From Candidatus Hydrogenedentota bacterium (lineage in GTDB: Bacteria; Hydrogenedentota; Hydrogenedentia; Hydrogenedentales; CAIZGN01), in the NCBI GenBank assembly GCA_903932505.1, contig CAIZGN010000659.1, positions 1 to 35,078 of the forward strand: a stretch of 35,078 bases of DNA, read 5' to 3'. This document shows positions 14,946 to 23,358 of this stretch, in pieces. The notes beneath the pieces are model-generated. The model did no database searches. It was not told the DNA's origin and was given only the letters and a program-made list of their open reading frames with translations. Within the stretch, counting starts at the first letter, position 1, and the number at the start of each line of letters is the position of its first letter. A program made the position numbers and the translations under genes.

Positions 14946-15853
14946 TCAGGTTCTCCCGCCAGAATCATCCGGGTGCCTTCAAGTTGCAGATTGTCCCGAA
15001 TGACGACGATGGTGCTTTCGTAAACTGCTCGCTGGGCTGCCTCAACGCTCCCCGTCTCGCGCAGTGTGACTTCATAGGGTTGCCGGATATCCGTGGCCAC
15101 ATTAATCTTCGCCATGCCCAGGCGGATGGCCTCCTGAATGTAGTGGGTGGGGATCCCCGAACCTCCGTGCAGCACCAAGGGTATTTCTAACGCTTCCCGG
15201 AGTTTTTCCAGATGCCCCAGATGCAGCCGGGCGGTCACTTTCTTCTCGTCCTTGCGCGCCCGTGAGATCGCGCCGTGCACATTGCCGATGGCGACCGAAA
15301 GCCAGTCACAGCCCGTCTCTCCCACAAAACGCCGGGCCTGCTCGATGTCGGTGAAGCCTTCACCCGACTCGAACAATTCCTCGTATGGCGGCACCGGCCC
15401 CTCTTCATGGCCCATCACCGCGCCCAATTCCGCCTCGCAGGGAACACCGGTCGCGTGCGCCATTTCCGTGATGCGGCTAACCGCCTCGATGTTCTCCGAC
15501 AGCGGCAGTCGCGATCCGTCCACCATTACCGAATCGTATCCCAGACGAACCGCTTCGCTGATTTCCTCAAAGTAGGGCACTAGCGCCAGATCCTCATCGA
15601 TCACGGGCACATGGTCTAGGTGCAGCAGCACATGGTCGGGCTGCACCCATTGATGAAATTCCCGGTGGATCGCTTCCATGCTTACCGCCTCGAATTTTTT
15701 CCACTCAAGCCGGGCGACGGCAATGAACGCCACGGAATCCAAGGTGGCCACCGCTTCGATCACCGGACGCACCATGGGCAGGTAGGGAATGTTGAAGGCG
15801 GGTATCGCCAGTTCGTTTTCGAAGGCCTTTTGGACGACTTGTGCGCTATTCAT
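14942..15853 (-). CDS. Class II fructose/tagatose-bisphosphate-type aldolase
   Basis: This 303-aa protein has the zinc-dependent class II aldolase signature. HLDH (78-81) carries the catalytic Asp80 and zinc ligand His81; EAELG (140-144) carries the conserved acidic residue; His193 (GNVHG) and His229 (VLHGGSG) complete the zinc site. NVATDIR (251-257) is the phosphate-binding segment. The enzyme should cleave a ketose 1-phosphate or 1,6-bisphosphate into dihydroxyacetone phosphate and an aldehyde. It overlaps the FGGY kinase gene downstream by 4 bp, which argues for a dedicated sugar catabolic pair rather than the glycolytic enzyme. It follows the PBP gene by 83 bp on the same strand and has AGAGAGGA upstream of its ATG. 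Confidence 0.88.
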   Translation of the reverse strand: MNSAQVVQKAFENELAIPAFNIPYLPMVRPVIEAVATLDSVAFIAVARLEWKKFEAVSMEAIHREFHQWVQPDHVLLHLDHVPVIDEDLALVPYFEEISEAVRLGYDSVMVDGSRLPLSENIEAVSRITEMAHATGVPCEAELGAVMGHEEGPVPPYEELFESGEGFTDIEQARRFVGETGCDWLSVAIGNVHGAISRARKDEKKVTARLHLGHLEKLREALEIPLVLHGGSGIPTHYIQEAIRLGMAKINVATDIRQPYEVTLRETGSVEAAQRAVYESTIVVIRDNLQLEGTRMILAGEPE

Positions 15854-15936
15854 CAGGGTAAGTCCTCTCTCGCTCGCCTGCGCTGCAATTCAATCGAAAG
15901 CGCCATTCATCGGCGCATACCAAATCTCTTCGGTGC

Positions 15937-18171
15937 TCAGAGGGCCGCACCGGGTGATGGTGAGGGTGCCGGTACGGAGGTCGTGGTGGTACCTGCCGGA
16001 GGCGCGACCGGGCCCGGCTCGATGGAACCCCGCAGGTTGCTGTCCAGATTTTCGGCGGAGTCCGGCTCCTTCGAGGCATAACCCGGCGGGGCTGTGCCTT
16101 TCACGTAGGCTTCCTTGTAATTGCCGCCCAAAATACCTGAGGAGCGTTCGATGTTGAAGAATTCGACGCCATCTGGAATGTCGAAATCCCGCACTGGCAG
16201 GCCTTCCTCGGCCAGCATCATGAAATTCACCCAGATGGGGCAGGCGAGACGGGCACCGGTAAACTCGGTGCCGCTGCCGAGGGAACGGCGGCTGTCGCCG
16301 TATCCCACCCAAACCACACAGGTGAAATCTGCCGTAAATCCGCAAAACCAGACATCCACGCTGTCGTTACTCGTGCCCGTCTTGCCACCGACCGGGCGCT
16401 TGAGGACGGCTGCCCGGGAGCCCGTTCCCCCAGAGCAAACGCCTTCCATCATGTGCAACGTCACATAGGCTACCTTCGGATCCATCACCTGCTCGCTGCG
16501 GGCATAATCAGCACCCCGGTAACGCACCACGCCATCGCGGTTCAGGATCTGGTCAATCATGATCGAATCGTGACGCACACCTCCATTGGGAAAACATGAA
16601 TACGCCGTGCAATGGTCGATCATGAGTACTTGCGGTGTGCCAAGGCCGATGGTGAGGCCTGCCGCCGGATCAAAGGGTGTCGATATACCGCAGCGCTGAA
16701 GCAGCGAAAGGATAAGTGGTGGGCGCAACTGATCGACGAGTTTCACCGACACAATATTGATGGAGCGTTCAAGGGCACATCGGAGCGGAACAGCCCCAGA
16801 GTACTTTCCGTCGAAATTCTTGGGCGACCACAGCTTATGCGCTCCATCCATGTACGATATCGGCTCATCAACCACAATGGTGGAGGGCGTCATGCCACTG
16901 GCCACCGCCGCCGCCCACACAAACGGCTTGATACTCGATCCGCACTGGCGCTTGGCTTGAATCGCGTTGTTGTATTTGTTCGTATTGAAATTGCGGCCCC
17001 CGACCATTGCCCGCACCCAGCCACGATACGGTTCGCGATTGTCCAAGCAAATCAGACCACCCGTCACCGGCGTAAATTCGTCCTCTTTTCCGGCCTTCTT
17101 GAGGCCCTCCAGCTTTTTCGCGTCAAACGCATCCAATTCCGTCAGCAGGGCCTTCTCGGCCGCCCGCTGCATCCGCATGTCTAGCGTGGTTCGAACCTCG
17201 AGCCCCTCCTGGAAAACCTGATCTTTGCCGTATTGATCCACGATGAAGCTGCGGATTTCTTCCACGAAATACGGTGCCTGTACTGCGCTGCGTGCTCCGG
17301 AAACCTTGCCCTCTGCCGCCAGCTTCGCCCGCTCATCCGGCGTTACCACCGATGCCGCCAAATCCTCCGCCACCGCCGCATCATGCTCCTTCTGGCTCAC
17401 GAACCCGTTTTCCAGCATCTGATCCAGCACGATATTGCGACGGGCCAGCGCGTTGCTGAAGTGGCCGACCGGCTCGTTGATGTTCGGGGAACGGGCCAGT
17501 CCGGCCAGCATCGCCGCCTCGCCCAGCGTGACATCCCGGCAGCTCTTGTTGAAGAATTGTTGCGCGGCGGATTCCACGCCCCACGCGCTCACCCCCTCGC
17601 CCCGGCTCTTGCCCAGAAAAATCTGATTGAGATAGAGTTCCAGAATCTCGTCTTTGGTGAATTCACGCTCGACCTGAAGCGCGACAATGGCCTCCCGCAG
17701 CTTGCGGCGCAGAGAAATGTCCCGGCGATCCACGTTGAGCGTGTCCACATTGCCGACCACCTGCTGGGTGATGGTGCTCGCCCCGCGAAGTCGGCCCGTC
17801 TTTACGATCGAGGCCGCCGCGTTCAGGATCGCCAGAGGATTCACCCCCCGATGTTCGTAAAAGCTGTCGTCTTCGGTCGCGACAAAAGCCTTTTGCAGGT
17901 GCAGGGGGATTTCGCTCAGCGGCACCGCCTGCCGCTGCTCAATGGCAAATTCACCCAGAAGTTCCCCGTCGGAAGAATAGATTTTGCTCCCCACCTTGGG
18001 GCGAAAATCCTCAAGCGCCTCAATGGTGGTCTTGGAATCGTCAAGGATCCACACAAACACGCCAAGACCCGATCCCCACAGCGAACCAATCGCCAGCATG
18101 AGCAGGAAGAAAATGATGCCGCAACCGCGGTTGCGACGCTCGGCCTTGCTCTCGGAAACTTCACGCTGCAT
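15937..18171 (-). CDS. Class A penicillin-binding protein (transglycosylase-transpeptidase)
   Basis: This 744-aa bifunctional PBP polymerises and cross-links peptidoglycan in the periplasm. One membrane anchor lies at about 18-43. The GT51 domain has ATEDDSFYEHRG (catalytic Glu100), RGASTITQQ (129-137), EREFTKDEILELYLNQIFLG (168-187) and AAMLAGLARSPN (219-230). The transpeptidase domain has Ser412-x-x-Lys415 (SSIK), Ser470-x-Asn472 (SIN) and Lys597-Thr-Gly (KTGTS). The last 40 residues are a low-complexity Pro/Ser/Thr tail. All catalytic motifs are intact. An AAGG lies just upstream of the ATG. The gene is divergent from cinA across 160 bp and heads the aldolase-kinase run, though nothing suggests a functional link to those sugar enzymes. 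Confidence 0.95.
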   Translation of the reverse strand: MQREVSESKAERRNRGCGIIFFLLMLAIGSLWGSGLGVFVWILDDSKTTIEALEDFRPKVGSKIYSSDGELLGEFAIEQRQAVPLSEIPLHLQKAFVATEDDSFYEHRGVNPLAILNAAASIVKTGRLRGASTITQQVVGNVDTLNVDRRDISLRRKLREAIVALQVEREFTKDEILELYLNQIFLGKSRGEGVSAWGVESAAQQFFNKSCRDVTLGEAAMLAGLARSPNINEPVGHFSNALARRNIVLDQMLENGFVSQKEHDAAVAEDLAASVVTPDERAKLAAEGKVSGARSAVQAPYFVEEIRSFIVDQYGKDQVFQEGLEVRTTLDMRMQRAAEKALLTELDAFDAKKLEGLKKAGKEDEFTPVTGGLICLDNREPYRGWVRAMVGGRNFNTNKYNNAIQAKRQCGSSIKPFVWAAAVASGMTPSTIVVDEPISYMDGAHKLWSPKNFDGKYSGAVPLRCALERSINIVSVKLVDQLRPPLILSLLQRCGISTPFDPAAGLTIGLGTPQVLMIDHCTAYSCFPNGGVRHDSIMIDQILNRDGVVRYRGADYARSEQVMDPKVAYVTLHMMEGVCSGGTGSRAAVLKRPVGGKTGTSNDSVDVWFCGFTADFTCVVWVGYGDSRRSLGSGTEFTGARLACPIWVNFMMLAEEGLPVRDFDIPDGVEFFNIERSSGILGGNYKEAYVKGTAPPGYASKEPDSAENLDSNLRGSIEPGPVAPPAGTTTTSVPAPSPSPGAAL

Positions 18172-18281
18172 AGGTGCCTTGGAGCCTTATTCATCGAAAT
18201 TCGTCAATAACATCAGCGATTCGGGGCACGACACAAGCATCGACGCATTCCCCTCAACCGTGGGAATGACCGCGCTCTGGG

Positions 18282-18311
18282 TTGCCGACAAAACCCCGCT
18301 TAGCTTATCAT
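18282..18311 (+). promoter_or_regulatory. Possible promoter for cinA
   Basis: TTGCCG (18282-18287) and TATCAT (18306-18311) are 18 bases apart, matching consensus at 4 of 6 and 5 of 6. A start near 18318 would leave a very short leader before the GAGGGA ribosome binding site and ATG at 18332. The spacing fits, but the evidence is modest. Confidence 0.35.
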
Positions 18312-18331
18312 GCTTCTCCGAGGGAACCAAA

Positions 18332-19510
18332 ATGGACGTCGAACTGCTTATGATTGGAACCGAGCTCCTGCTCGGACAGATTCAGGATACCAATGCCGCC
18401 TTTATGGCGAAACTCCTCGCCGAACACGGCATTAACCTTCGCCAGAAGGTTACCGTCGGCGACAACCCCGAAAGAATCAAGACGGCGCTCGATGCCGCGC
18501 TCACCCGAAGTGGCGTGGTTCTTTGCAGCGGCGGACTCGGGCCAACCGAGGATGACATCACCCGCGAGTGCATCGCCGAGTTGATGGATTGCCCCCTCGT
18601 CTACGATCCCGCGCTCTTTGAAATCATCCGGCAGCGCTTTGTGCAGCGGCATATTACGATCACCGAGAACAACAAAAAACAGGCCATGGTTCCGCGTGGC
18701 GGGCGGGTGATTCCCAATCCCAACGGCACCGCACCCGGACTAATTATAGACACGGATCGCGGAATTATTATTTGCATGCCCGGAGTGCCCCATGAACTCG
18801 AGGCCATGATGCGGGATAGCGTGCTGCCTTTCCTTCGGGAACGCGCCGGATTGCCGGGTGTCGTGCATAGCCGCGTACTCAAAGTCTGCGGTATGGGTGA
18901 GTCGCGTGTTGACAGCATGATCGGCGACCTCATGCGTGTCGGCGGCAATCCAACCATCGGTTTGTTAGCCTCCATAGACGTCACCCGCATCCGCATCACC
19001 GCCCGCGCTGAGACGATTGATGCCGCCAACGCTCTCATTGATCCGATTGATGCCGCTGTCCGAAGCCGCATCCCGGACGGGGTCATGGGTACGGATGAGG
19101 ACACGCTCGAAGGGGTGGTGGACCGCCTGCTCCTTGAACGCGGCTGGACGCTTGCCTTGGCCGAAGTACACACCGGAGGCGTGCTGGCCCACCGCCTGAC
19201 CGCAGCCGAGACTACCTCCTTCCGAGGTGCGCGCGTCTTTGCCTCCCTCGAGGGCGGGGGAGACGTTCGGGAAAAAGCACTTGACATGGCCCGCCGGGTG
19301 TTGCTAGAATGTCAATCAAGCTGCGGACTGGCCATGGTTCCGGATCACGAAGGCCAGCGCACCCTAGCCGCTTTGGTCACTCCGGAAGGCGACACGGTTT
19401 GCGAGCTTGGTCTCTATGGGGCCGGTGCTCGGAGCCAGTTGCGTATGGCCATCGCAAGTCTTGAACAGTTGCGGCGCTTCCTACTTACGCCGCACGGGTT
19501 TACGAATTGA
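18332..19510 (+). CDS. cinA: CinA-family protein with degenerate C-terminal domain
   Basis: This is a 392-aa protein. The N-terminal MoaB/MogA-like CinA domain is well conserved: IGTELLLGQIQDTN (8-21), SGGLGPTEDDIT (66-77), NGTAPG (131-136) and PGVPHELEAM (150-159). In studied relatives this domain has pyrophosphatase activity on ADP-ribose-like substrates. The C-terminal PncC (NMN deamidase) domain is shortened and altered. The family A-E-S-x-T-G-G is A-E-V-H-T-G-G here (Val279 in place of the nucleophilic Ser), and the VxTGIAGP loop is MVPDHEG, so deamidase activity has probably been lost. The frame stays open far upstream, but the ATG at 18332 has GAGGGA and begins at the family start. Confidence 0.9.
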   Translation: MDVELLMIGTELLLGQIQDTNAAFMAKLLAEHGINLRQKVTVGDNPERIKTALDAALTRSGVVLCSGGLGPTEDDITRECIAELMDCPLVYDPALFEIIRQRFVQRHITITENNKKQAMVPRGGRVIPNPNGTAPGLIIDTDRGIIICMPGVPHELEAMMRDSVLPFLRERAGLPGVVHSRVLKVCGMGESRVDSMIGDLMRVGGNPTIGLLASIDVTRIRITARAETIDAANALIDPIDAAVRSRIPDGVMGTDEDTLEGVVDRLLLERGWTLALAEVHTGGVLAHRLTAAETTSFRGARVFASLEGGGDVREKALDMARRVLLECQSSCGLAMVPDHEGQRTLAALVTPEGDTVCELGLYGAGARSQLRMAIASLEQLRRFLLTPHGFTN

Positions 19511-19803
19511 ATGGTTTGATTGTGTGGTTGGGAAGCCGGTACTTGGGCCGGCCCGAACCGCTTGGCAGCCGTTCCGCCACCACACCAGCCGGGAAACCCC
19601 TTCTCCCCTGAGCCCTAATAGGCTACCGTATTGCCTTTTTTGGGCGCAGGACTGTTTCTGAACGGGTTTTCGGCCGATGGCGGACATTATCCAGCGTTAT
19701 CACTACCAGTGGAGGATGTAGAACTGTTTTCGGAGATCGCATAGACATGGCATTTCCGGGATGAGTTCCTCCTAGGCACATACGCTGCGGGAAAGGACGG
19801 CAA
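19511..19803 (+). other. Intergenic stretch with no recognised element
   Basis: These 293 bases separate cinA from the RlpA-like gene. I see no convincing reading frame, no strong hairpin with a U-run and no good promoter pair. A short GCCGG/CCGGC inverted repeat near 19542-19556 is too small to call. Confidence 0.4.
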
Positions 19804-20160
19804 ATGTTTGAGATCGTTGCTTTGATGCTTCTTACGCATCAGCCCATGCAGCCCACTATGGAAGGACATGCGTCCTTCTACGCTTCCAGCAGGCAACTTC
19901 AGGTGACCGCCTCCGGCGAGCGCCTCAAGGACGATGAGTTCACCTGCGCCATGCGCGACGGTGTTTTCGGCGAATACTACCTCGTAGTCGCTGAGAACGG
20001 GAAGTCAGTTGTTTGTAAGCTCAATGACCGAGGGCCCTATGCCCCAGGACGAGTCATTGATCTCTCCAAGTCCGCCATGCGCGCCTTGGAAATCAACGGT
20101 GACGTCATCACCGTGAAAGTCTACCGACTCGGGGATAAACCGCCCCGCTCCCCCTCATAA
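19804..20160 (+). CDS. Short RlpA-like double-psi beta-barrel protein
   Basis: This 118-aa protein is essentially one RlpA/expansin-like barrel. The family pattern G-x-A-S-F-Y (21-26), TASGERL (35-41), TCA (47-49), NDRGPY (74-79) and GRVIDLS (82-88) is all present. Glu39 and Asp75 are the equivalents of the acidic residues needed for lytic transglycosylase activity on denuded glycan in Pseudomonas RlpA. There is no SPOR domain and no lipobox. The N-terminus (MFEIVALMLL) is only a short hydrophobic start, so export is uncertain. AGGA lies about six bases before the ATG and no better in-frame start is seen upstream. A cell-wall role is likely from the family. Confidence 0.85.
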   Translation: MFEIVALMLLTHQPMQPTMEGHASFYASSRQLQVTASGERLKDDEFTCAMRDGVFGEYYLVVAENGKSVVCKLNDRGPYAPGRVIDLSKSAMRALEINGDVITVKVYRLGDKPPRSPS

Positions 20161-20277
20161 GCGGGTAGGCCCATTCACATGCGCGCCACCGGATTCCGTG
20201 TTCTCGGCTAGAAGGGCGGGGCTTTACTTGTACCCATCGTCCGCGATAAGCTAAGGCATGCTTGATAGACACGGACA

Positions 20278-21261
20278 ATGCCTATGGTCGCAATGATTCT
20301 CACATCGATTCTCCTGTTGGGGTTCTTCGGTTGGGGGGTGTACACCCTCAACCGTCGCCTCAGGTATCGGGACGAGTTTTCCCTGACCACCGAACTCATC
20401 ACGCTGAGTGCCGTCCTTATCTTTTACGTCCTCGAAATCGACCAGCTCCGGGACATCCTTCGAGGAAGCCTCTTGTTACAGATGTTCGGTGCGGTGACCT
20501 TGTTCGTCTCGGGTATAGCCCTATACGGCCATATGATCATTTCGTTTGGAACCCGTCTGCTGGTGGAGACTGTCTCACAAGGCGAAGACTTTGCGCCCGA
20601 TCAGCCCCGATTCGGTCCAGCCGAGACGCTCGAGCGCCAGCATGATTATGCGGGTGCGCTGCAGCAGTATCTCGTCCTTGCACGCATTTTCCCCTCTCAC
20701 GCCGCCGTCTCGCTCCGGGTTGCCCAATGTCACATCCGGCTCGAGCATCCCACCGACAGTGTGCCTTGGTTTCAGCGTGCCTTGCGTTTTTCGCAGGACC
20801 AGCAGGAACGCGTGCTGGTACTCAACCAGTTCTGTGAGGCACTAGAAGCGAAACTCGACGACCGGCAAACCGCCAGACACGTGATTCTTGCCCACTTGGA
20901 GCAATACCCGAATTGTCCCTCTGCGGCTTCGCTTCACCGGCGGGTGGAGCGCCTCTCTGCCGAGAAGGAGACCCTTCCTGACCGCCTCGAACTGACCCGC
21001 CTGGATGAAGCACCGCTGGAAGTGGCGTCGGACGAAGGAGGTGCGGCTCCGCACCGCTTGATTCACGAGGCGATATCCTTGGAGGCTGCAGGAACCCCAC
21101 TGGGACTGTTGGAAGACGATGAACCGGATGAGGCGGGCGAATCAGGCAACAAACCTTCTTCCCTTGCCCTTGAGGCCATCGAAACGCCCTTCAGCGCTCC
21201 TGAGGAAGACGAAGACTCCAGGCGAAACGGAAACCCCTCGATAGGGCTCGACGCGCTCTAA
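20278..21261 (+). CDS. Membrane protein with TPR-like region, function unknown
   Basis: This 327-aa protein has three probable membrane helices at about 4-23, 38-55 and 64-92. A helical-repeat part at about 112-215 looks like two or three TPR units (for example HDYAGALQQYLVLARIFPSH and the helices after it). An acidic, low-complexity cytosolic tail runs from about 230 to the end. I do not recognise a family. TPR parts usually mediate protein contacts, so a scaffold role is possible but unproven. The ATG used has only a GGA close by; an ATG two codons later is equally possible. The gene follows the RlpA-like gene by 117 bp and converges on ispA with 33 bp between stops. Confidence 0.75.
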   Translation: MPMVAMILTSILLLGFFGWGVYTLNRRLRYRDEFSLTTELITLSAVLIFYVLEIDQLRDILRGSLLLQMFGAVTLFVSGIALYGHMIISFGTRLLVETVSQGEDFAPDQPRFGPAETLERQHDYAGALQQYLVLARIFPSHAAVSLRVAQCHIRLEHPTDSVPWFQRALRFSQDQQERVLVLNQFCEALEAKLDDRQTARHVILAHLEQYPNCPSAASLHRRVERLSAEKETLPDRLELTRLDEAPLEVASDEGGAAPHRLIHEAISLEAAGTPLGLLEDDEPDEAGESGNKPSSLALEAIETPFSAPEEDEDSRRNGNPSIGLDAL

Positions 21262-21294
21262 GGAATCCGTAGTTTCCCCATCGCACGCACCCCC

Positions 21295-22158
21295 TCAGCA
21301 GTCACGCTCAACCACAAATCGGGCCAAGGCTCTGAAGGTGTCGGCTTCGCAGCCAAAATCATCCAGCGCGTCAATGGCTGCCTGCATCGCCTCCCGGGCG
21401 AGTGTCTTCGATTGTGCCATGCCGACAATTGCGGGGTAGGTCGCTTTTCCGCGTGCGGCATCGCTACCCACCGGCTTCCCCAACCGGGCCGCATCCCCCT
21501 CAACATCCAGAATATCATCGGCAATCTGAAAAGCCAGTCCCAGTTGTTCACCATAGACGGTGAGGCGGTCGATCTGTGTGGATTGGGCACCCGCCAGCAT
21601 CGCGCCCGCCCGAACGGAGACCCGAATGAGGGCACCGGTCTTACCGGCATGCACACGGCGCAGCTCGTCGAGGGTGGGGGTTGTCTGCTCTGCTGCCATG
21701 TCGAGCAACTGCCCGCCCACCATGCCCGCCGCACCAGCGGCTTGGGCAACCTCGCGGATGACTGTTGCGTTTCCAGCTTCCCCAAGCGCATCAAAGGCCA
21801 TCGTGAGCAAGGCATCCCCTGCAAGAATGGCGACCGCTTCCCCGTGCGCACGGTGCAAGGTCGGGCGACCCCGTCGAAAATCATCGTTGTCCATGGCCGG
21901 TAGGTCGTCGTGAATTAGGGAATAGGTGTGGATCATTTCGAGGGCGCACGCGGCAGGGAGGGCGGGGGTGTCACATTCACCAATAATTTCAGCCGTCCCC
22001 AGCACCAAGGCAGGCCGGAATCGCTTGCCGCCCGCAAAGAGACTGTAGCGCACCGCCTCCACCAGCAGTGCCGGTGCACCCGCCCACGAGGCGAGGCAGC
22101 GATCCAATGCCTCATCAGTCCGTTGCGCCTTGGCACCGAGAAACGAGGAAACATCCAT
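21295..22158 (-). CDS. ispA: Farnesyl/geranyl diphosphate synthase (polyprenyl synthetase)
   Basis: This 287-aa trans-prenyltransferase condenses isopentenyl diphosphate with allylic diphosphates to make C15 or C20 prenyl chains for quinones and undecaprenyl phosphate. The first Asp-rich motif is DDLPAMDND (Asp84, Asp85, Asp90), followed by RRGRPT (95-100). The second is DDILD (Asp214, Asp215, Asp218). GGKRFRP (43-49) binds the homoallylic diphosphate. The DDxxxxD spacing is the bacterial FPP/GGPP type; product length cannot be fixed by eye. It follows the unknown gene by 14 bp at the end of the xseA-xseB run, where ispA is normally found. No good Shine-Dalgarno is seen, which fits translation coupled to the gene before it. 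Confidence 0.93.
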   Translation of the reverse strand: MDVSSFLGAKAQRTDEALDRCLASWAGAPALLVEAVRYSLFAGGKRFRPALVLGTAEIIGECDTPALPAACALEMIHTYSLIHDDLPAMDNDDFRRGRPTLHRAHGEAVAILAGDALLTMAFDALGEAGNATVIREVAQAAGAAGMVGGQLLDMAAEQTTPTLDELRRVHAGKTGALIRVSVRAGAMLAGAQSTQIDRLTVYGEQLGLAFQIADDILDVEGDAARLGKPVGSDAARGKATYPAIVGMAQSKTLAREAMQAAIDALDDFGCEADTFRALARFVVERDC

Positions 22159-22172
22159 GAGGCGGGGACTTT

Positions 22173-22937
22173 CTAGCGCCGCTTACCCCTCCGGGGATGG
22201 GCGGATGACGCGATAAATTGCTTGATATTGCTCTTGGTGATGCGCTGTTGCCCGTCTAGAACGCGCTCCCGCAACGGTACCACCCGCTCCCCCTGCATTT
22301 TGGGGTTGCGCTGTGCATCGAAGTACATGTTTTGCATTCGGGTGAAGCACGCCTGCCCCCACCCCACCGTCTCTTGGATGAACTGCTCTCGCTCGGATGC
22401 GGTGTTGGATAGAATCAGGCTCACATCGGCCTCAATGATTTGCCGGAATAGAACCACCGTTTCGGCGACGAGGGGCTTCTTGTAAACGAGGTTCTCGGTG
22501 ACGGGCAGGTTGCTGCGAATGATCCCGAGGGTTTCGCGTATGGTCGAGATGCTCTGATTCTGTTCGAGGGCGAGCTCAAGTGTGTCCACCGGTTTCAGTA
22601 TGAGCGCGGTTTCGAGAATCTTTGGAGGAAACTCCAGAATGGGGCTCTCAGCGGCTACACTTTCGTAATCCCGGATGCGAAGGCGACCGCAGTGCGCGAC
22701 GCGCTCCCATTGAACCCGGGCAAAACGTCGCTGCAGTTCCTCAAGGGAACGGCGCTCCATGCGGTCGAAAATTCGGTTGAGGGACAGCTGCGCAATTCCG
22801 AGTTTCTTCCCCGATTCCTCAAGACGCTTGAATGCGGAACGACCCTCGGAGTCGGGAGCGCTCGGGCTGGAAGGGAAAGCCGTGGGCGTTGAAGTCCCGC
22901 CCGGCAGTCGCTCTATATTCCGACCTCTGTCCAGCAT
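22173..22937 (-). CDS. Hypothetical protein between xseB and ispA
   Basis: I do not recognise this 254-aa protein. It is predicted mostly helical, with a disordered Pro/Ser/Thr-rich start (about 13-33), a charged helical part with basic clusters (RRSLEELQRRFARVQWER near 62-79), and a very basic C-terminus (HPRRGKRR). There is no signal peptide, membrane segment, Cys pair or nucleotide-binding motif. AGGA lies ten bases before the ATG. The frame fits the gap closely (64 bp after xseB, 14 bp before ispA) and its codon use resembles that of its neighbours, so it is a real gene and probably co-transcribed. The basic tail could bind nucleic acid, but that is only a guess. Confidence 0.7.
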   Translation of the reverse strand: MLDRGRNIERLPGGTSTPTAFPSSPSAPDSEGRSAFKRLEESGKKLGIAQLSLNRIFDRMERRSLEELQRRFARVQWERVAHCGRLRIRDYESVAAESPILEFPPKILETALILKPVDTLELALEQNQSISTIRETLGIIRSNLPVTENLVYKKPLVAETVVLFRQIIEADVSLILSNTASEREQFIQETVGWGQACFTRMQNMYFDAQRNPKMQGERVVPLRERVLDGQQRITKSNIKQFIASSAHPRRGKRR

Positions 22938-23001
22938 GACTACGGATTCCTATTCGTGCAAAAAAAGCCTTGAAAATCGGATTTGATCTCCAATCTTCAC
23001 C

Positions 23002-23358
23002 TTAGAACAGCAATTCATCTGTATCCTCGCCGTTTTCCGGTTCGAGGGGGATATCGTCATCGTCGGCGATGGGGGCGGAACGTTTCGTGGCCGGCCTCGG
23101 AGTCGTACCCGATGTTTCCTCTTCCTCGAAGGGTTTGGTCACCAGTTCCCCCGAGGCATTCTTCGTCAGAATTTCGATCTTCTTTTCCGCTTCCTGCAGG
23201 GCCTTTTCGCAACGCAAGGCGAGCCGACTCCCCTCCTCAAAACGCTTCAGAGAATCGTCGAGCGACAGACCACCCTCTTCCAAATCAGTGACAATCTGCT
23301 CGAGCGCGTCCATATCCTTTTCGAAGCTTGGTTCCGCTTCTTTCGCCACTTTAGGCAT
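23002..23358 (-). CDS. xseB: Exodeoxyribonuclease VII small subunit
   Basis: This 118-aa protein has the XseB helical-hairpin domain at about 11-65 (FEKDMDALEQIVTDLEEGGL, then DSLKRFEEG and a long second helix). Several copies bind one XseA to form the enzyme that degrades single-stranded DNA to oligonucleotides. The protein is longer than the usual 70-80 aa because of an acidic, probably disordered C-terminal tail (about 75-118). Its ATG overlaps the end of xseA by 8 bp, the standard arrangement, which implies coupled translation and matched subunit supply. Confidence 0.92.
   Translation of the reverse strand: MPKVAKEAEPSFEKDMDALEQIVTDLEEGGLSLDDSLKRFEEGSRLALRCEKALQEAEKKIEILTKNASGELVTKPFEEEETSGTTPRPATKRSAPIADDDDIPLEPENGEDTDELLF

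Noticed and set aside
17984-18331. N-terminal extension of cinA by 116 codons
   Set aside because: It overlaps the divergent PBP gene and is not part of the CinA fold; the ATG at 18332 has a GAGGGA site.
21258-21884. Second minus-strand frame overlapping ispA
   Set aside because: It is an out-of-frame reading of the conserved ispA gene with no motif support.
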